Shown one piece after another: positions 1-10,387 of a DNA stretch of 48,916 nt. The DNA comes from Papiliotrema nemorosa (lineage: Eukaryota; Basidiomycota; Tremellomycetes; Tremellales; Rhynchogastremaceae). The stretch lies in NCBI GenBank assembly GCA_032158125.1, contig JASKOT010000057.1, forward strand, positions 1 through 48,916, read 5' to 3'. A model generated the notes under the pieces. The model ran no database searches. It was not told where the DNA came from and saw only the letters and a list, made by a program, of their open reading frames with translations. Numbering within the stretch: the first letter of the stretch is position 1; the number at the start of each line of letters is the position of its first letter. The position numbers and the translations under genes were made by a program.

Positions 1-34
1 GGTTTTTTTGTTTTTTTTCGTTTTTGTTTCTCTC

Positions 35-112
<78 letters not shown>
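1..112. repeat. T-rich tract, (TG)n and (AG)n microsatellite
   Basis: The first ~35 bases are T-rich, followed by about eight TG units and a long run of about thirty AG units. It is simple-sequence DNA next to the 3' end of the first gene. It does not resemble the telomere repeat at the other end, so this side looks like an internal chromosome position or a contig break at low complexity. Confidence 0.95.
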
Positions 113-115
<3 letters not shown>

Positions 116-362
116 AATTCGCACCCCTGACTGTGAGCACCATCGTTGACGAGAACGAAGGCGGCGCAGTCTATACATGTTCACACGAAGAAAAAATGAG
201 GCCTTGTCCACGACCTGAAGACTCGCCAGGGCGGAACTGTCTGCCACCAATCTCGACACTCTATTTTCCCAGAGACGATGTTTTACATGCCAACAACGTC
301 TGCATCCGCCGTTCAACGATGACCCGAGCTACGCCAAACACCTTACCCATTCTCATTCTCTT

Positions 363-1466
363 TCATCTCCTTCGGACCCACTCATCGCAGTTGGTCTTGC
401 CATACTCAGTACTGATATCCTTATAATCGTAGATATAGCGCTTTTCCCGTCCTCGCAGAGGAGGATCCGAGGTGCTGAAACGCGATAAAACACCGATGTG
501 CGTCCCACCAATCCCAGGCTGGAATTGAGACAACTCGTCTAGCTTCCATTCCCGTATTGCCTCTTGCCTTGCCTGCCTCATGTTCAAGTAGTCCTCTGTA
601 TGTTCTGGGTTCTGTGCATTCTTCAGTGCTTGATTCTCATTCTTCAATTGCTCCTCCACAGACTCCAATTCCCTCTCCGCATAACACCAGGCACGATACG
701 TCGCGTCGTCGGTAATCTTCAACAGCACCGTAGACCATTCGACATGCGTCAGTCTGTCAGGTTTCTGCCATAAATCATATGTCCTCAAACAGTGTTCTGC
801 ACATTGTTTGATGGATTCTGAAATGAAAACATGCTCGGTATCGTCCGGATCCCAGCCCTCGAGCTTGAGAGAGATCAACGACTTGGCCTTGCTGTCATAC
901 ATGGCCTTGTCCGAAAGATCAATGCGTAGAGCCTCGCATCTCAACAAAGGCGGAGTACCACTCAAGGGCGAGACACATTGCAAGTCTGATCTCTTGATTT
1001 TTTGCGATACCGTCCAAGACGTGCATAACTCATCGATAATCTTGCCCAGTTTCCCATTGTCGCCCCTCTCACCGAGGTCTCTGATGAACGTGATGAGCTC
1101 CTTGATTTTCGAATCGGCATTGGACGCTCGGTCAAGCTCTGATGTCAAGTAGGTTTCGAGGATGACAATGTGATCAAGTCTGAGGAAGAGTGTGCTGCTA
1201 TCGGTCAAGTAAAGGACTTTGTGTGGAGCGCGAATTTGCCCCATCCCATCGGAATAGGAATACAAGTCATCAACGATCACCGAAAGAGTCGTCGGTGCGA
1301 GGGAAGCCAAGGCATCACCTGAGACGACGGAATTAGACATCTCGCGTGTTAGTGACAGCGTGGTCTGAGAGAAGAGGTTCCAGCGTCTTGTTGTCGTCGG
1401 TGTCAAATCCGAGCGTGATGAGGAGAAACGGCGAAAGGCAACTGAGTACCTCGCATTTACTTCCAT
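363..1466 (-). CDS. Hypothetical protein, single exon
   Basis: An open frame of 367 codons with no internal stop and no obvious introns. I do not recognise the family. The first ATG is at 1466; a second in-frame ATG at 1340 (MSNSVVSGDAL...) may be the real start, because the first 42 residues are rich in Ser, Arg and Thr and could be either a presequence or untranslated leader. There is no clear membrane segment. The C-terminal third (about residues 270-310) is charged and probably helical (QLKNENQALKNAQNPEH), and the extreme C-terminus is basic and aromatic (REKRYIYDYKDIS). It lies tail-ward of RPC31 on the same strand with about 550 bp between them. It may be a lineage-specific protein of Tremellomycetes; that is a guess from lack of recognition. 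Confidence 0.6.
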   Translation of the reverse strand: MEVNARYSVAFRRFSSSRSDLTPTTTRRWNLFSQTTLSLTREMSNSVVSGDALASLAPTTLSVIVDDLYSYSDGMGQIRAPHKVLYLTDSSTLFLRLDHIVILETYLTSELDRASNADSKIKELITFIRDLGERGDNGKLGKIIDELCTSWTVSQKIKRSDLQCVSPLSGTPPLLRCEALRIDLSDKAMYDSKAKSLISLKLEGWDPDDTEHVFISESIKQCAEHCLRTYDLWQKPDRLTHVEWSTVLLKITDDATYRAWCYAERELESVEEQLKNENQALKNAQNPEHTEDYLNMRQARQEAIREWKLDELSQFQPGIGGTHIGVLSRFSTSDPPLRGREKRYIYDYKDISTEYGKTNCDEWVRRR

Positions 1467-2021
1467 GACCGGCTTAGTCGAGCCCTACCACTATCGATTG
1501 TCAACCTTTGTTCGCGACAGAAGACCGAAATATTCATCACTTTTGAGCATGTGATTTCCTCCTGCATGAAACATATAGCTGGTAACCGTGAGAAAGGGGC
1601 AGAAGTCCAGGTAAGATTTCATTCCAGGGGGTGGTCTTCCCAGCTCTAACTACGAACAAAGGGTATTTTGACTGATGTGGGAAAGCTTGGTATAGACCGA
1701 GATCGGATAATCCGCTGGACATGAGTGAGTGATGAAATTAGCCGACCCGTGAGAGGTATAGCGTGTGAATGCCTGTTTCTTCCTGCATGGCAAGTCGCAC
1801 GAGACGTGTGATCATGAGATGGCGTAAAGTACTATAGGTGTCGTTGGTCGATCGACCGGAAGACTTATCTTGGTACCGCGATTTCCCCCGTCCACGAGAA
1901 GGAAGCAATGTCCTCAAAACGAGAAGGCGAAGGACATACAGCTGCGAACAGTTCGCGAGTGCAGTATTAAGTGAATTCGGTAGGTGAGAAAATGGCGAGG
2001 GAAGTTGGAAGATCATGTCGT
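1467..2021. other. Intergenic stretch, no gene seen
   Basis: Short open frames on the minus strand (about 60-100 codons) have no recognisable content and do not join through plausible splice sites. The stretch probably holds the 3' UTR of RPC31 and the promoter of the unknown gene. Confidence 0.6.
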
Positions 2022-3014
2022 CTAGTCCCATGTATCTCCACCTCCGCCATCTATCATCAGCCTCGTCTCACCCACAACAGACCGAAATAGGATGACTCAC
2101 CTTCGTCGCCTGCCCCATCATCATCGTCGTCTCCTTCACCATTATCAAAGTAATTGGCATCGTAATCCTGGTGATCCTCCTCTTCATCCTCAAAATCGAA
2201 ATCTCCCTCTCCATCGGATCCAGATCCATCCTGGGATCGCACCTGCGCCTGAAGTTGTCAGTGTACCCCTCATACCACAAGAATGTACTCACATCGTCGT
2301 CCGAGATACCTTCCACGCCGTCCCCATCTGCGTCTAAACGCCTCTTCTTCCGTTGCCCTAAGTATCAGTACCGCTCACCTAAAAAGGTGGGTCACTTACT
2401 CTCTCTCTCTGCCTGTTTCCTCTTGGCGACCGCCTCGATCTCTGCCTGCTGATCGAATGCGGCATTCCACAATCCCACCGGGAAGTTCTTTTGATCCAAG
2501 AACAACGCATCGACATCTAGCGTTTTGGAAGAGGTAGAACCATATTGATCTGCCTGATTTTGCGTCCCGGAATATGTCTCGATTTCTAGGTGTCAGGTCG
2601 ATCTGGGTCTTTCAGAAGGTAGAATAGACTCACCTATGCCTACAGTCTTCCTCTCCCCCGTTCTACGCCAAGGAGTTGGAGCTCGTTGACCGGGTAGATC
2701 TGTTCCTCGTTCCAAGAAAGAGTAGAGGGAATGTGAAAAGGCCACTATGGACTCTTCGTTGACCGTGGGAGCCGGTAAAGTCGATTGAGACTTGACATCT
2801 AGTGGCTGCAGATAAGTCACGTATGGCGTCGAAGAAAGGCTGAACGCACCGGGTAGAGCATCCCTACGTGTTCTGGCCTCTTGCGCATCTCTTCATGCCA
2901 TTGAGCGAGGTTCATATCCGCTGTTGGCTGGATCAAATCCCGTAAAGGACCACCTCCACCCGCACCTCCTCCTCTTCCACCACCTCTACCGCCTCTGAAG
3001 CCTCCTCGTGACAT
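2022..3014 (-). CDS. RPC31: DNA-directed RNA polymerase III subunit RPC31 (RPC7)
   Basis: RPC31 is part of the RPC82/34/31 subcomplex that RNA polymerase III needs for promoter-specific initiation in the nucleus. Six exons: 3014-2850, 2805-2634, 2585-2400, 2357-2293, 2248-2101, 2050-2022. They sum to 254 residues, almost the length of the yeast protein (251). The N-terminus is the Gly/Arg-rich start typical of the family (MSRGGFRGGRGGG), the middle is basic (QRKKRRLDADGDG), and the C-terminus is a very acidic tail with the diagnostic motif DYDANYFDNGEGDDDD. All introns are GT-AG, 42-50 nt. It is divergent from the oxysterol-binding protein gene. Identification rests on overall architecture and the YxANYFDNG motif; I am confident. 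Confidence 0.9.
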
Positions 3015-3448
3015 GTTGGTGAGCTGGTGAAGGTGTTGTCGGGAATGAGTGATGTGATGGGACGGGTACCAAAGAGTCAGAGATTTCCAACTTCCGCCGG
3101 AAACAACTCGGGGTCACAAAAGTGCCACATTGGGGGTCTTATCGCGCCGTCGATTTTTGTAATCCATTTAGAAAAACAGGTCTGCCCCGTCATTACAACT
3201 CGATCCGGACAGATTACGCTTCGGGCCAAGTCGATCAGGAGCGAGTTTGTAATCGCTATTACAAGTGAGTTGTTTCTCCCGGAGAGTGATTACAAATCGA
3301 TTCTAATCCCCGACGCCCCCCAATGATCGCCCTGACGTACTTCGCCCATCCCTTGTTTCTCTCCCTCCCCCCCCCCCCCGATACCTCCTCGACCTATTCA
3401 CCTCTCCTTCGTGCATACACATACATAAACCGCGACTCTGAGCACGAT
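3015..3448. promoter_or_regulatory. Divergent promoter region of RPC31 and the OSBP gene
   Basis: About 430 bp between two start codons pointing away from each other. It contains a C homopolymer of about 12 bases near 3368 and several CGG-containing stretches. No recognised specific element. Confidence 0.5.
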
Positions 3449-6334
3449 ATGGGGAAGCCAGACAAGAGCAAAGAAGTAGCCGCTGTGGAGAAGCTGCCTG
3501 ACGTGCCAACGGACGACGATGATGGTGAGTCGATGGTCTATACTGGGACGATCTGCACGTTCGAGCCATCTCCGCCATAACCCCCCTCCGTGTACCCGCT
3601 TTGGTCTCCGTCACTCACCACCCTTCGAACATCAGCCTTCAGGCGAGATATCGTGCAAGCTACAGGCGATGCGAACATGTAGAGCCCAAATAGACGGTGT
3701 TATCTACTCTTCTCTCCTTTATCCCTTGCCAGCCCCTTGGTCTCCCTCGTATCTCTTGGCACCGATACCCACCACTGCATCACCTCCCCTTATATATAGA
3801 GCCTGTCGCTGATGGTTTTCTCTCATCTTTGAACCCTCGACTCGTGCATGCCCCTATGCGACATGGATAATTCGCTCCCTGGAAACCGCCCGTGCACCCA
3901 CGTTCGCTATATTTGTCCACCTCTTCCCAACGCCATGCTGTGGTATATTCGATCCGTGCTCGTGTTATTTCGCACTGCCACCTTGCGACTCATCTTTCCC
4001 ATCTTCCCCCCAATCCTCCACACCGTCGTCTTTTGCGGCTGCACCTGATCGCTTGTCTCGGATCGATTCGTCACAATAGCCGCTCAGCCATTCGTCGATG
4101 AGACTGGTGCACCCGCCACATTGCCCGAGATTGGCTCGGGTGGGGAAGAGTCAAAGATGAAGGTGCTTTTGGGTCTGTTGAGAAAGTAAGTGATCACACC
4201 AGATCCCCGTGGGAGATCTCTTCGCGCTCCCTGATAGCTGTACGGTGCTGATTACAGATTGGTCGGCGTCAAAGACGTGGCGAATCTGTGAGCTGACCAA
4301 TGTTGAAACTTCGAAGCTCATTTGTTCAGCCGACTCTCATTGCCTGCTTCTCTTCTGGAACCGATACCCAATTTGGAGTACTGGCAATATGCCGATCGGG
4401 CGGATATCTTCGCTGCGTGAGTTGACCTTCCTTCTTCAGATATGTCTCCTCGAATGGATTGTAGAGTCGAGATGCCTGCGAGAGGGACTGATACCGCGTT
4501 GTGGATGCTCGTCTTGGACAGCTGCTGGAAAGCAGGAAAAGATCAAAGCGGCAAGGGGGGATCGGGGCTCTCATGACATCAACATCAATCTGCCGGTGTG
4601 GGTGCCCCAAGCTGACTAACAGTATCGGCGATTCCCATGATGAGCTTGAGCGGATGCTGGCAGTGTTGCGTTTCTCCTTTAGCAAAGAGCTCAAATTCGT
4701 CCGAGCCAGATTAGGAAAACCATACAACTCAGCGTTGGGTGAGTCTTCCTCATTTGTGTATGCCCCATTGAACTGACACGCAGGGGAACACTTCCGATGC
4801 TCTTGGCGGCTCCCTCCCCTGCTAATCGACCAAAAGACCAAGGAGCCTATCGTCCGAACGCACATCCACGTCCCACTTGCCGGAGAACCAGCCTATGGTG
4901 GACAGGGTGGATCTGGGTGGACAACACCGGTCCTGCGGCCTCAGGATGGTGGAAAGGCCGGTAGCGAGACCAGGTGGGTAAAGCTCAACATTCCAAGGAT
5001 CGTACTGATTTCAGCTCGATCCGATCGTTTCAATCTGCTACCTCCAAGAAGCAGCTGTCAAGCCTGAAGGCCAAGAACAAGTCGACAGAAACATTGTCTG
5101 GACCTGTCAATCGAGCCATCCCAGGGCCAGGGGATGAGATTGAAGCGGACCCAGATGCAGGTGTGGTCGAGTCGGAGAAAGTCTCAGTGGTCTTCCTCGT
5201 ACGTCGTCATGATGGGCAAGGCTGACCATAGTGCGAGCAAGTCTCACATCATCCTCCCATCTCGGCCGCATACTATGGGTGTCCTGAGAAGGGTATAGAA
5301 GCTGTAGGTGTGGATCAGATCACGGCAAAGGTGTCTGGAATGTGTGAGTTGCGTAGTATCCAATATGACCGTGTGACTCACAACCCAGCGGTCAGGGTTG
5401 GGCCGGGACCATCCAACAGGGGTATTTTTGTCAAGATAAATCGAGATGGACCGGGCAAGGGAGAGGTGAGTGTGAAGGCGCGATTGAACGTGCTGATCAT
5501 GAGGAGTACCAAATAACCCATCCTTCAGCACAGGTCAACGGTATTCTCAAAGGGGCATATTATGGTACAATCAGTGACCAGATTTCTATCACCTGTCGCG
5601 GAGGCGGATCGAGCGACACGAAATTGCGGACGCTTCTTGACTATAAGGATGAGGTGAGCTTACGACATTCTGCCAAGACTCGAGCTCATGTGCAGTCGTG
5701 GCTGGGCAAACCGCGATTCTTGCTTGATGGTGTCATTTACCGGTACACTCCTGGAAACGAGGAAGAAGAGAGCTGGACGAGGGCGAAGCAGGTTCCCTCG
5801 GACAAGGTAGTTGCGAACATTGAAGGATGCTGGATGAAGGAGGTGCGATACAAGCTCAAAGGTGAAAAGGTGAGTGTAATCGTTCCATCTCAAGAAGGTG
5901 CCAGCTGATACGGCATGCAGGAATGGAAGGTTTTGCTGGATCTGGAACAACTGGCTCTGATACCAAAATCGGTCAGACCGTTGGATCAGCAAGATGTCCA
6001 AGAGTCGAGGCGCTTGTGGGATCCCGTCACTCAGGTGAGTATCAACTCTCACTGCCCGACCTGGTCCAAGCTGATTTGCAGAATTTGCTGTCGAAGAACT
6101 GGGGAGAGGCCACCAAGCAAAAACAAGTGATTGAGCAACGTCAGCGAGATCTTGCTGCCAAGAGGAAAGCAGACAACGAAGAGTGAGTCATCCACCCGGT
6201 CAAAGGATCCCCACTGAGGCGCCAGGTTCAAGCCTAGATTTTTCGAGGAAGATTACGAGGATGGTCGGCCTAGGTTGAGCGCTGCTGGACAACAAGCGAT
6301 TACAGAGGAGATTGCTCGGGGCAAGCAGGCATAA
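3449..6334 (+). CDS. Oxysterol-binding protein (OSBP/Osh family)
   Basis: Lipid-transfer protein that moves sterols or phosphatidylserine against PI4P at membrane contact sites. Fourteen exons (3449-3524, 4080-4185, 4258-4287, 4330-4416, 4623-4738, 4784-4973, 5015-5198, 5232-5343, 5389-5465, 5534-5653, 5696-5869, 5921-6034, 6082-6182, 6226-6334) give exactly 531 residues. The family signature EQVSHHPP is at about residues 265-272. The lipid-binding lid region (MKVLLGLLRKLVGVKDVANL) and the helix KQKQVIEQRQRDLAAKRKAD near the C-terminus fit. No PH domain or ankyrin repeats are seen, so it is a short, Kes1/Osh6-like type; a Ser/Lys-rich low-complexity insert lies at about residues 202-250. Introns 1 (555 nt) and 4 (206 nt) are far longer than the others, and an extra exon may be hidden in them. 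Which yeast Osh is closest is uncertain. Confidence 0.92.
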
Positions 6335-6640
6335 TGGGCGTTTGCAAGTCTGGTCTGTGCAGACTTTACATTTGTACTTGTATCTCTAGAATGACCTCGC
6401 GGTGTAAGTGTAGTGTGGGAATAGAGATGAAGTGGAAGGGGGCATATACCCCCTGCGTCTCGAGTAGTATCAGTAGTCTTGCCTCGACAACGAATCAAGA
6501 TGGGCATGCGTATAAATGATCTCGTGCCGACACATGCATGTGCAGTATGTTGAATGCTCGACATTGTGTCACGACGGGTGGTGGGTTGTCTGTCGTTATC
6601 GTCTCTGCTCATTCGGCGATTTGTCCGAGACGCCCCCCCC

Positions 6641-6672
<32 letters not shown>

Positions 6673-6755
6673 CGATCCACTACTTATCTCTATACAGCTT
6701 TTGACACTTTGACATCCAAGCTCTGCGAGTACTCACAGCGTGGTCAGCACCTGAG
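6335..6755. other. Intergenic region between OSBP and DUF3605 genes
   Basis: The 3' UTR of the upstream gene and the promoter of the downstream gene. It holds a C run (about 6632-6640) directly followed by a GAC trinucleotide repeat. No further gene was seen. Confidence 0.6.
6643..6672. repeat. (GAC)10 trinucleotide repeat
   Basis: Ten uninterrupted GAC units, 85 bp upstream of the DUF3605 start codon. An open frame runs through it as a poly-Asp stretch but ends at 6768 and does not connect to the downstream gene, so it is taken as leader or promoter DNA. Confidence 0.9.
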
Positions 6756-8607
6756 ATGGACCAAGTGATCTATAACAACGACACGCGATACCCTGGTCCT
6801 GCAGCTCACCCACCTCCAGAGTATATCCATGGTATCCCTACACGTGCAGAGTTGGACGCGTACCCGAGGATGTTCACTTGGGGTGAACTGAAAGAGATTG
6901 TTCGTGAGTGTATGACGACTCAGATGTCATTGGCAGAGGCGGGAACTCTCAGAAGATTGGGCCACGAAGGGTGGAGCTGATCTACAGAGACGGGCGAGTT
7001 GGAGAGGTTGATGAGGAACAAGGCCATGCAGGCTAGGTACGACGAGTGGATGGTGGGTATAAAGGTTCAGTACGGCTCGACCGGTGGGTCAATCTCGTTT
7101 CAACTGCCCATCCTACCTCCACGATGTGTAGCGTGGCTCGGGGGTGCGTATCTGTCTGGCTGACGAGATGCAGAAAAGTACCTCACTCGAGCACGTTTAC
7201 CATGGTCCAACTCTACCGTAGACCCAGCAGGGACATACGACATCTCACAATCCCCTACGACGCACGCGACCAACCTCCCACAGGACCTTGTACCATCTAC
7301 AAACCCCTCTGCGGCTGTATCTATACAAACCCAGATAGACGGGGCGAGTCACGCAGCTACTCCTGGGGGAAGAGGAGCCACGGGCGGATCAGGCACTGCG
7401 ACTCCTTCGTCGGCTGGTTTCGTCTCTTTGGCAAGTTTGAAACTCGTCAATGGAAGGTTGCGGTCTGCAAGTGGGAGTAAGAGGAAGAGCGAGGTTCGAG
7501 CCATGGCATCAGGGTCGGGGGTATCGACACCGAGAGATGAGAGGTCGACTACGGCTTCAACGGTCGGATCACCATCAATCAAGCCCTCTCAAAATGATAC
7601 TACTATACAAGGGGGTCAGATTATGGGATCTCTGAAGCTGGACAGCGATGATCCCTCACGAGAATCGGGTAGTGCGTCCTCGGGAGATCAAGATGAGGCG
7701 CAAGCGAGGGAGAAGGCCAACGGAGACGAGGAGGAAGGAGAGGAAGATGGTGAAGAAATCGAACCGCCCGTCTATCTCAAGTGGGATGATGAGAATGGCC
7801 TTGATGGAGAGAAGTACGCCGTGCTGCCTAACGACTGGCCGTACAATGTCCCATACGGTGTCCGACATTTCTGCGTTTGGTCAAGGGTGAGTGAGCTATC
7901 GAACACCCACCAGTCCAAGCGGAGACTCACCCCCCATCTCGTTATCTGATGAGAAATAGACTGACACGTTAGGTCCCGATCGCACATCCCGAGCTGGTCG
8001 AATACGACCCGGACTCATGGGCTCGGATCGAAGTGGAGGGGTTGGGTGGGTTCAGCGGGACGACCCCTCTACGCGAGTTCCACATTCCCTCACCGACATC
8101 GTCTTCCCCTCGACAGGTCGCTTCGCCCACATCTCCTCAACACCCATCGACAGGCCCCGCATCCACATCCTCCTCGAACATCAACGCCATCCCATCGAAG
8201 GGTGAAGAGGGAACATTGAAGATGGACTCGGTGTTGTTCACAAAGGAAATGGTCAGCCAAACCAAGCTCATTGGGAGGTTGCAAGAACGAGATTGGTACG
8301 CTGCGGATGTGGCTTATGCAGGTGAAGAAATGAGAAAGTGGGCTGGGGTGACGTACGAGTCTAAAGGGGGTCAAGAGGTCGGAAAGATGGTGAGGGGTTT
8401 ATGGGATCCAAGAGGCTGGGAGTGTCTCTGGGTAAGTACACCTTCTGAATCGGAGAATGAGCACATGTGAGATGGGACAGACGTGAAGGCTGACCGCAGT
8501 TTGTCAATCCACCGAGGTTACAGAGCGTCCCTGGTTTCTCTCATTTCCACGTCTTTGCCAGAAGAAAGACGCCCGAAGAGATTGACGCGTCGGAGGCGTT
8601 CTACTGA
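6756..8607 (+). CDS. DUF3605-domain protein (N-acetylglucosamine-induced protein 1-like)
   Basis: Six exons (6756-6903, 6988-7083, 7132-7143, 7174-7886, 7973-8431, 8500-8607) give 511 residues. The N-terminal half of the DUF3605 domain is visible as FTWGELKEIV...GELERLMRNKAMQARYDEW...YGS...EKYLTRARLPW. The second half is LPNDWPYNVPYGVRHFCVWS and, at the C-terminus, WFVNPPRLQSVPGFSHFHVF. The biochemical function of the family is unknown; some fungal members are induced by N-acetylglucosamine. A long Ser/Thr/Gly-rich and acidic insert (about residues 115-285) splits the domain and another disordered insert follows at about 345-385, so this protein is about twice the length of small family members. 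Exon 3 is a 12-nt microexon coding WLG. Confidence 0.85.
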
Positions 8608-8946
8608 AGAGGCGGATCGACGACACCCTACGTAAAGGCGTTGTTTCCCGAGAGATGTGACAGAGTCTCTTGTTTCTACCCACAACAATTATCATGGCGT
8701 ATCTGGGGGAACGCGGGCAACTCTGTCTCACAGGCATATCACGCTGATCCTGTCGCAAAATATCGATGCAGAGTATCCCGCATCCAGAAAAATCGCTGAC
8801 TACTCACGCAATCTTGCTTCGGTCTAGGGTCTCTAGCTGCTGATTCAATTGTCTGAAGGACGATGTACTTGCCTTGCTTCAGCTTCGACATGCACAAAGA
8901 CTGCATACTGGTCAATCGAAACCTGCCCACGCACTGCTCGACTGCG
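8608..8946. other. Convergent intergenic region, no gene seen
   Basis: Between the ends of the DUF3605 gene and the unknown minus-strand gene. Presumably two 3' UTRs. No recognisable element. Confidence 0.5.
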
Positions 8947-9717
8947 TCATTCTTCAATCTTCGGTGACTCAGTCCCGGTGATGCCTTCCGATGGCAAGAA
9001 TCGAGCTCTCACTGTCACTTCTTGTCCCTCTCGTCCTTCCGACAACGGCTCTGTGGGATTGCTGGCTGCGAAACTTTCGATGAGTTGTCTTTCTGCGGAA
9101 TCGACGGATTCTTTATCGCTATGATGCCGAATCAAACTTGGATCGTGCACTTCCCCAACTTCGGCCGCCAAATGATCCCATGTATTTGGGCCCTCACGTC
9201 CACTTTTAAGTTCAGTTCGCAGGCCCATGATATCTTGATGAGCCTCTGAGCTTAGAGTAGGATACAAGTAATCCCTCATTGTCCTTGTCGCAGCCTGAAG
9301 AACACTCGTCTTGCCGCTTTTGTGATTGGATCTCATCCAGGATTCAAGGGTCGATCGGGAAGGCTGATGGTATCGAGGTACAATCGAGTAATCAGTCCTG
9401 GCCTTGATCGTCGACGCATCAGAGAGGAAGGTGAAAAAGGTTTCTTTGTCACTTTTCGCTATCCCAGGCTGGAGTGACGACAAGTTGTTTTTGACGGTGG
9501 CGCAAGCGCTGATGAAGTCCTCTTTGCTGGGTGGGAAATAAGGCGGTTCGTCGCTAGACGTGCGCTCGTTGTCGATAGCCTCTTGCACATCGGCATCATG
9601 GGCCGAGGAGGAGGTGGTCTCCACCGGATCACCAGTATTCCGTTTGAGCAGCTTAGCGAAAATGCCTGGAGATTTCTCTTTTGAGTCCGTTGAACTCTTC
9701 TTGATCCCAAAGGTCAT
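8947..9717 (-). CDS. Hypothetical protein, single exon
   Basis: An open frame of 256 codons starting MTFGIKKSSTD. I do not recognise it. The N-terminal 60 residues are Lys/Ser/Glu-rich and probably disordered. The middle (about residues 65-180) looks folded and mostly helical, with the segment LPTLSSEAHQD-like YLYPTLSSEAHQDIMGLR. The C-terminal 60 residues are again acidic and low-complexity, ending GTESPKIEE. There is no signal peptide or membrane segment. It is divergent from the MFS gene at 10388. In length and single-exon form it resembles the unknown gene at 363-1466, but I could not align the two convincingly. Confidence 0.55.
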   Translation of the reverse strand: MTFGIKKSSTDSKEKSPGIFAKLLKRNTGDPVETTSSSAHDADVQEAIDNERTSSDEPPYFPPSKEDFISACATVKNNLSSLQPGIAKSDKETFFTFLSDASTIKARTDYSIVPRYHQPSRSTLESWMRSNHKSGKTSVLQAATRTMRDYLYPTLSSEAHQDIMGLRTELKSGREGPNTWDHLAAEVGEVHDPSLIRHHSDKESVDSAERQLIESFAASNPTEPLSEGREGQEVTVRARFLPSEGITGTESPKIEE

Positions 9718-10387
9718 GATACCCCAATGATGGTCGATGACAAAGATGCTTTATACAAGAGAGCGAGAAGGAAAAGACACACCGAGGGGTCCATCAGTTA
9801 TATGTTAGCGAATCTGTGAGATCGAAACACGGAAGGTCAAGACGATGCTCCTTGATGCCGAAACTTGACCCTCCGCCTCAAGCTTGGCACAAGAGGAGAC
9901 CATTTACTGAATGACTTTTCACTGATCTATCCCATTCTCCGACATTTCGATTGGCCGACAGGCTATGTGATATGTGTCAGCTTGTAAGGAGTGATTGTCT
10001 GAGTCAGCGAAGCCAGTGGCGAAACATGTCGGTGTACCAATTCGACTGCGACTCGCTCACTTAGTCAACCTTGCAGCCCTTCCTTTCCCTATCCCAGCGA
10101 CTGTGCCAGTACGTGAAGCAATGCTTGGGACTCCCTGTCTCTGCCCCAGTTCATATTTATGCGATGCCGCCCATCTCGCTGGCACAAGGTCACTGATCGC
10201 TCGAGGTATTTATCCGCAACTTCGGTTCATCTCCGGTAAACCCACTGGCCAATTATCCGCCATGACTTTCACTTCCACTCTACTGACTCATCTGTACTGA
10301 CCACAATGCATTGTATGTTCTTGGCGCAAGGCATCTCATTTTGATAGTCGTTTTCGACGTAGAGGGAAGAGTATCGATCCTCATACG
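9718..10387. other. Divergent intergenic region, no gene seen
   Basis: About 670 bp between two start codons pointing away from each other. Open frames here are short and incoherent. It should hold both promoters; I could not pick out a specific element. Confidence 0.5.

Noticed and set aside
1..112. Left-end simple repeat as a second telomere
   Set aside because: The units are TG and AG dinucleotides, not TTAG(3-5).
6538..6768. Open frame with a poly-Asp run
   Set aside because: It is created by the (GAC)10 repeat, ends without family content, and is out of frame with the DUF3605 gene.
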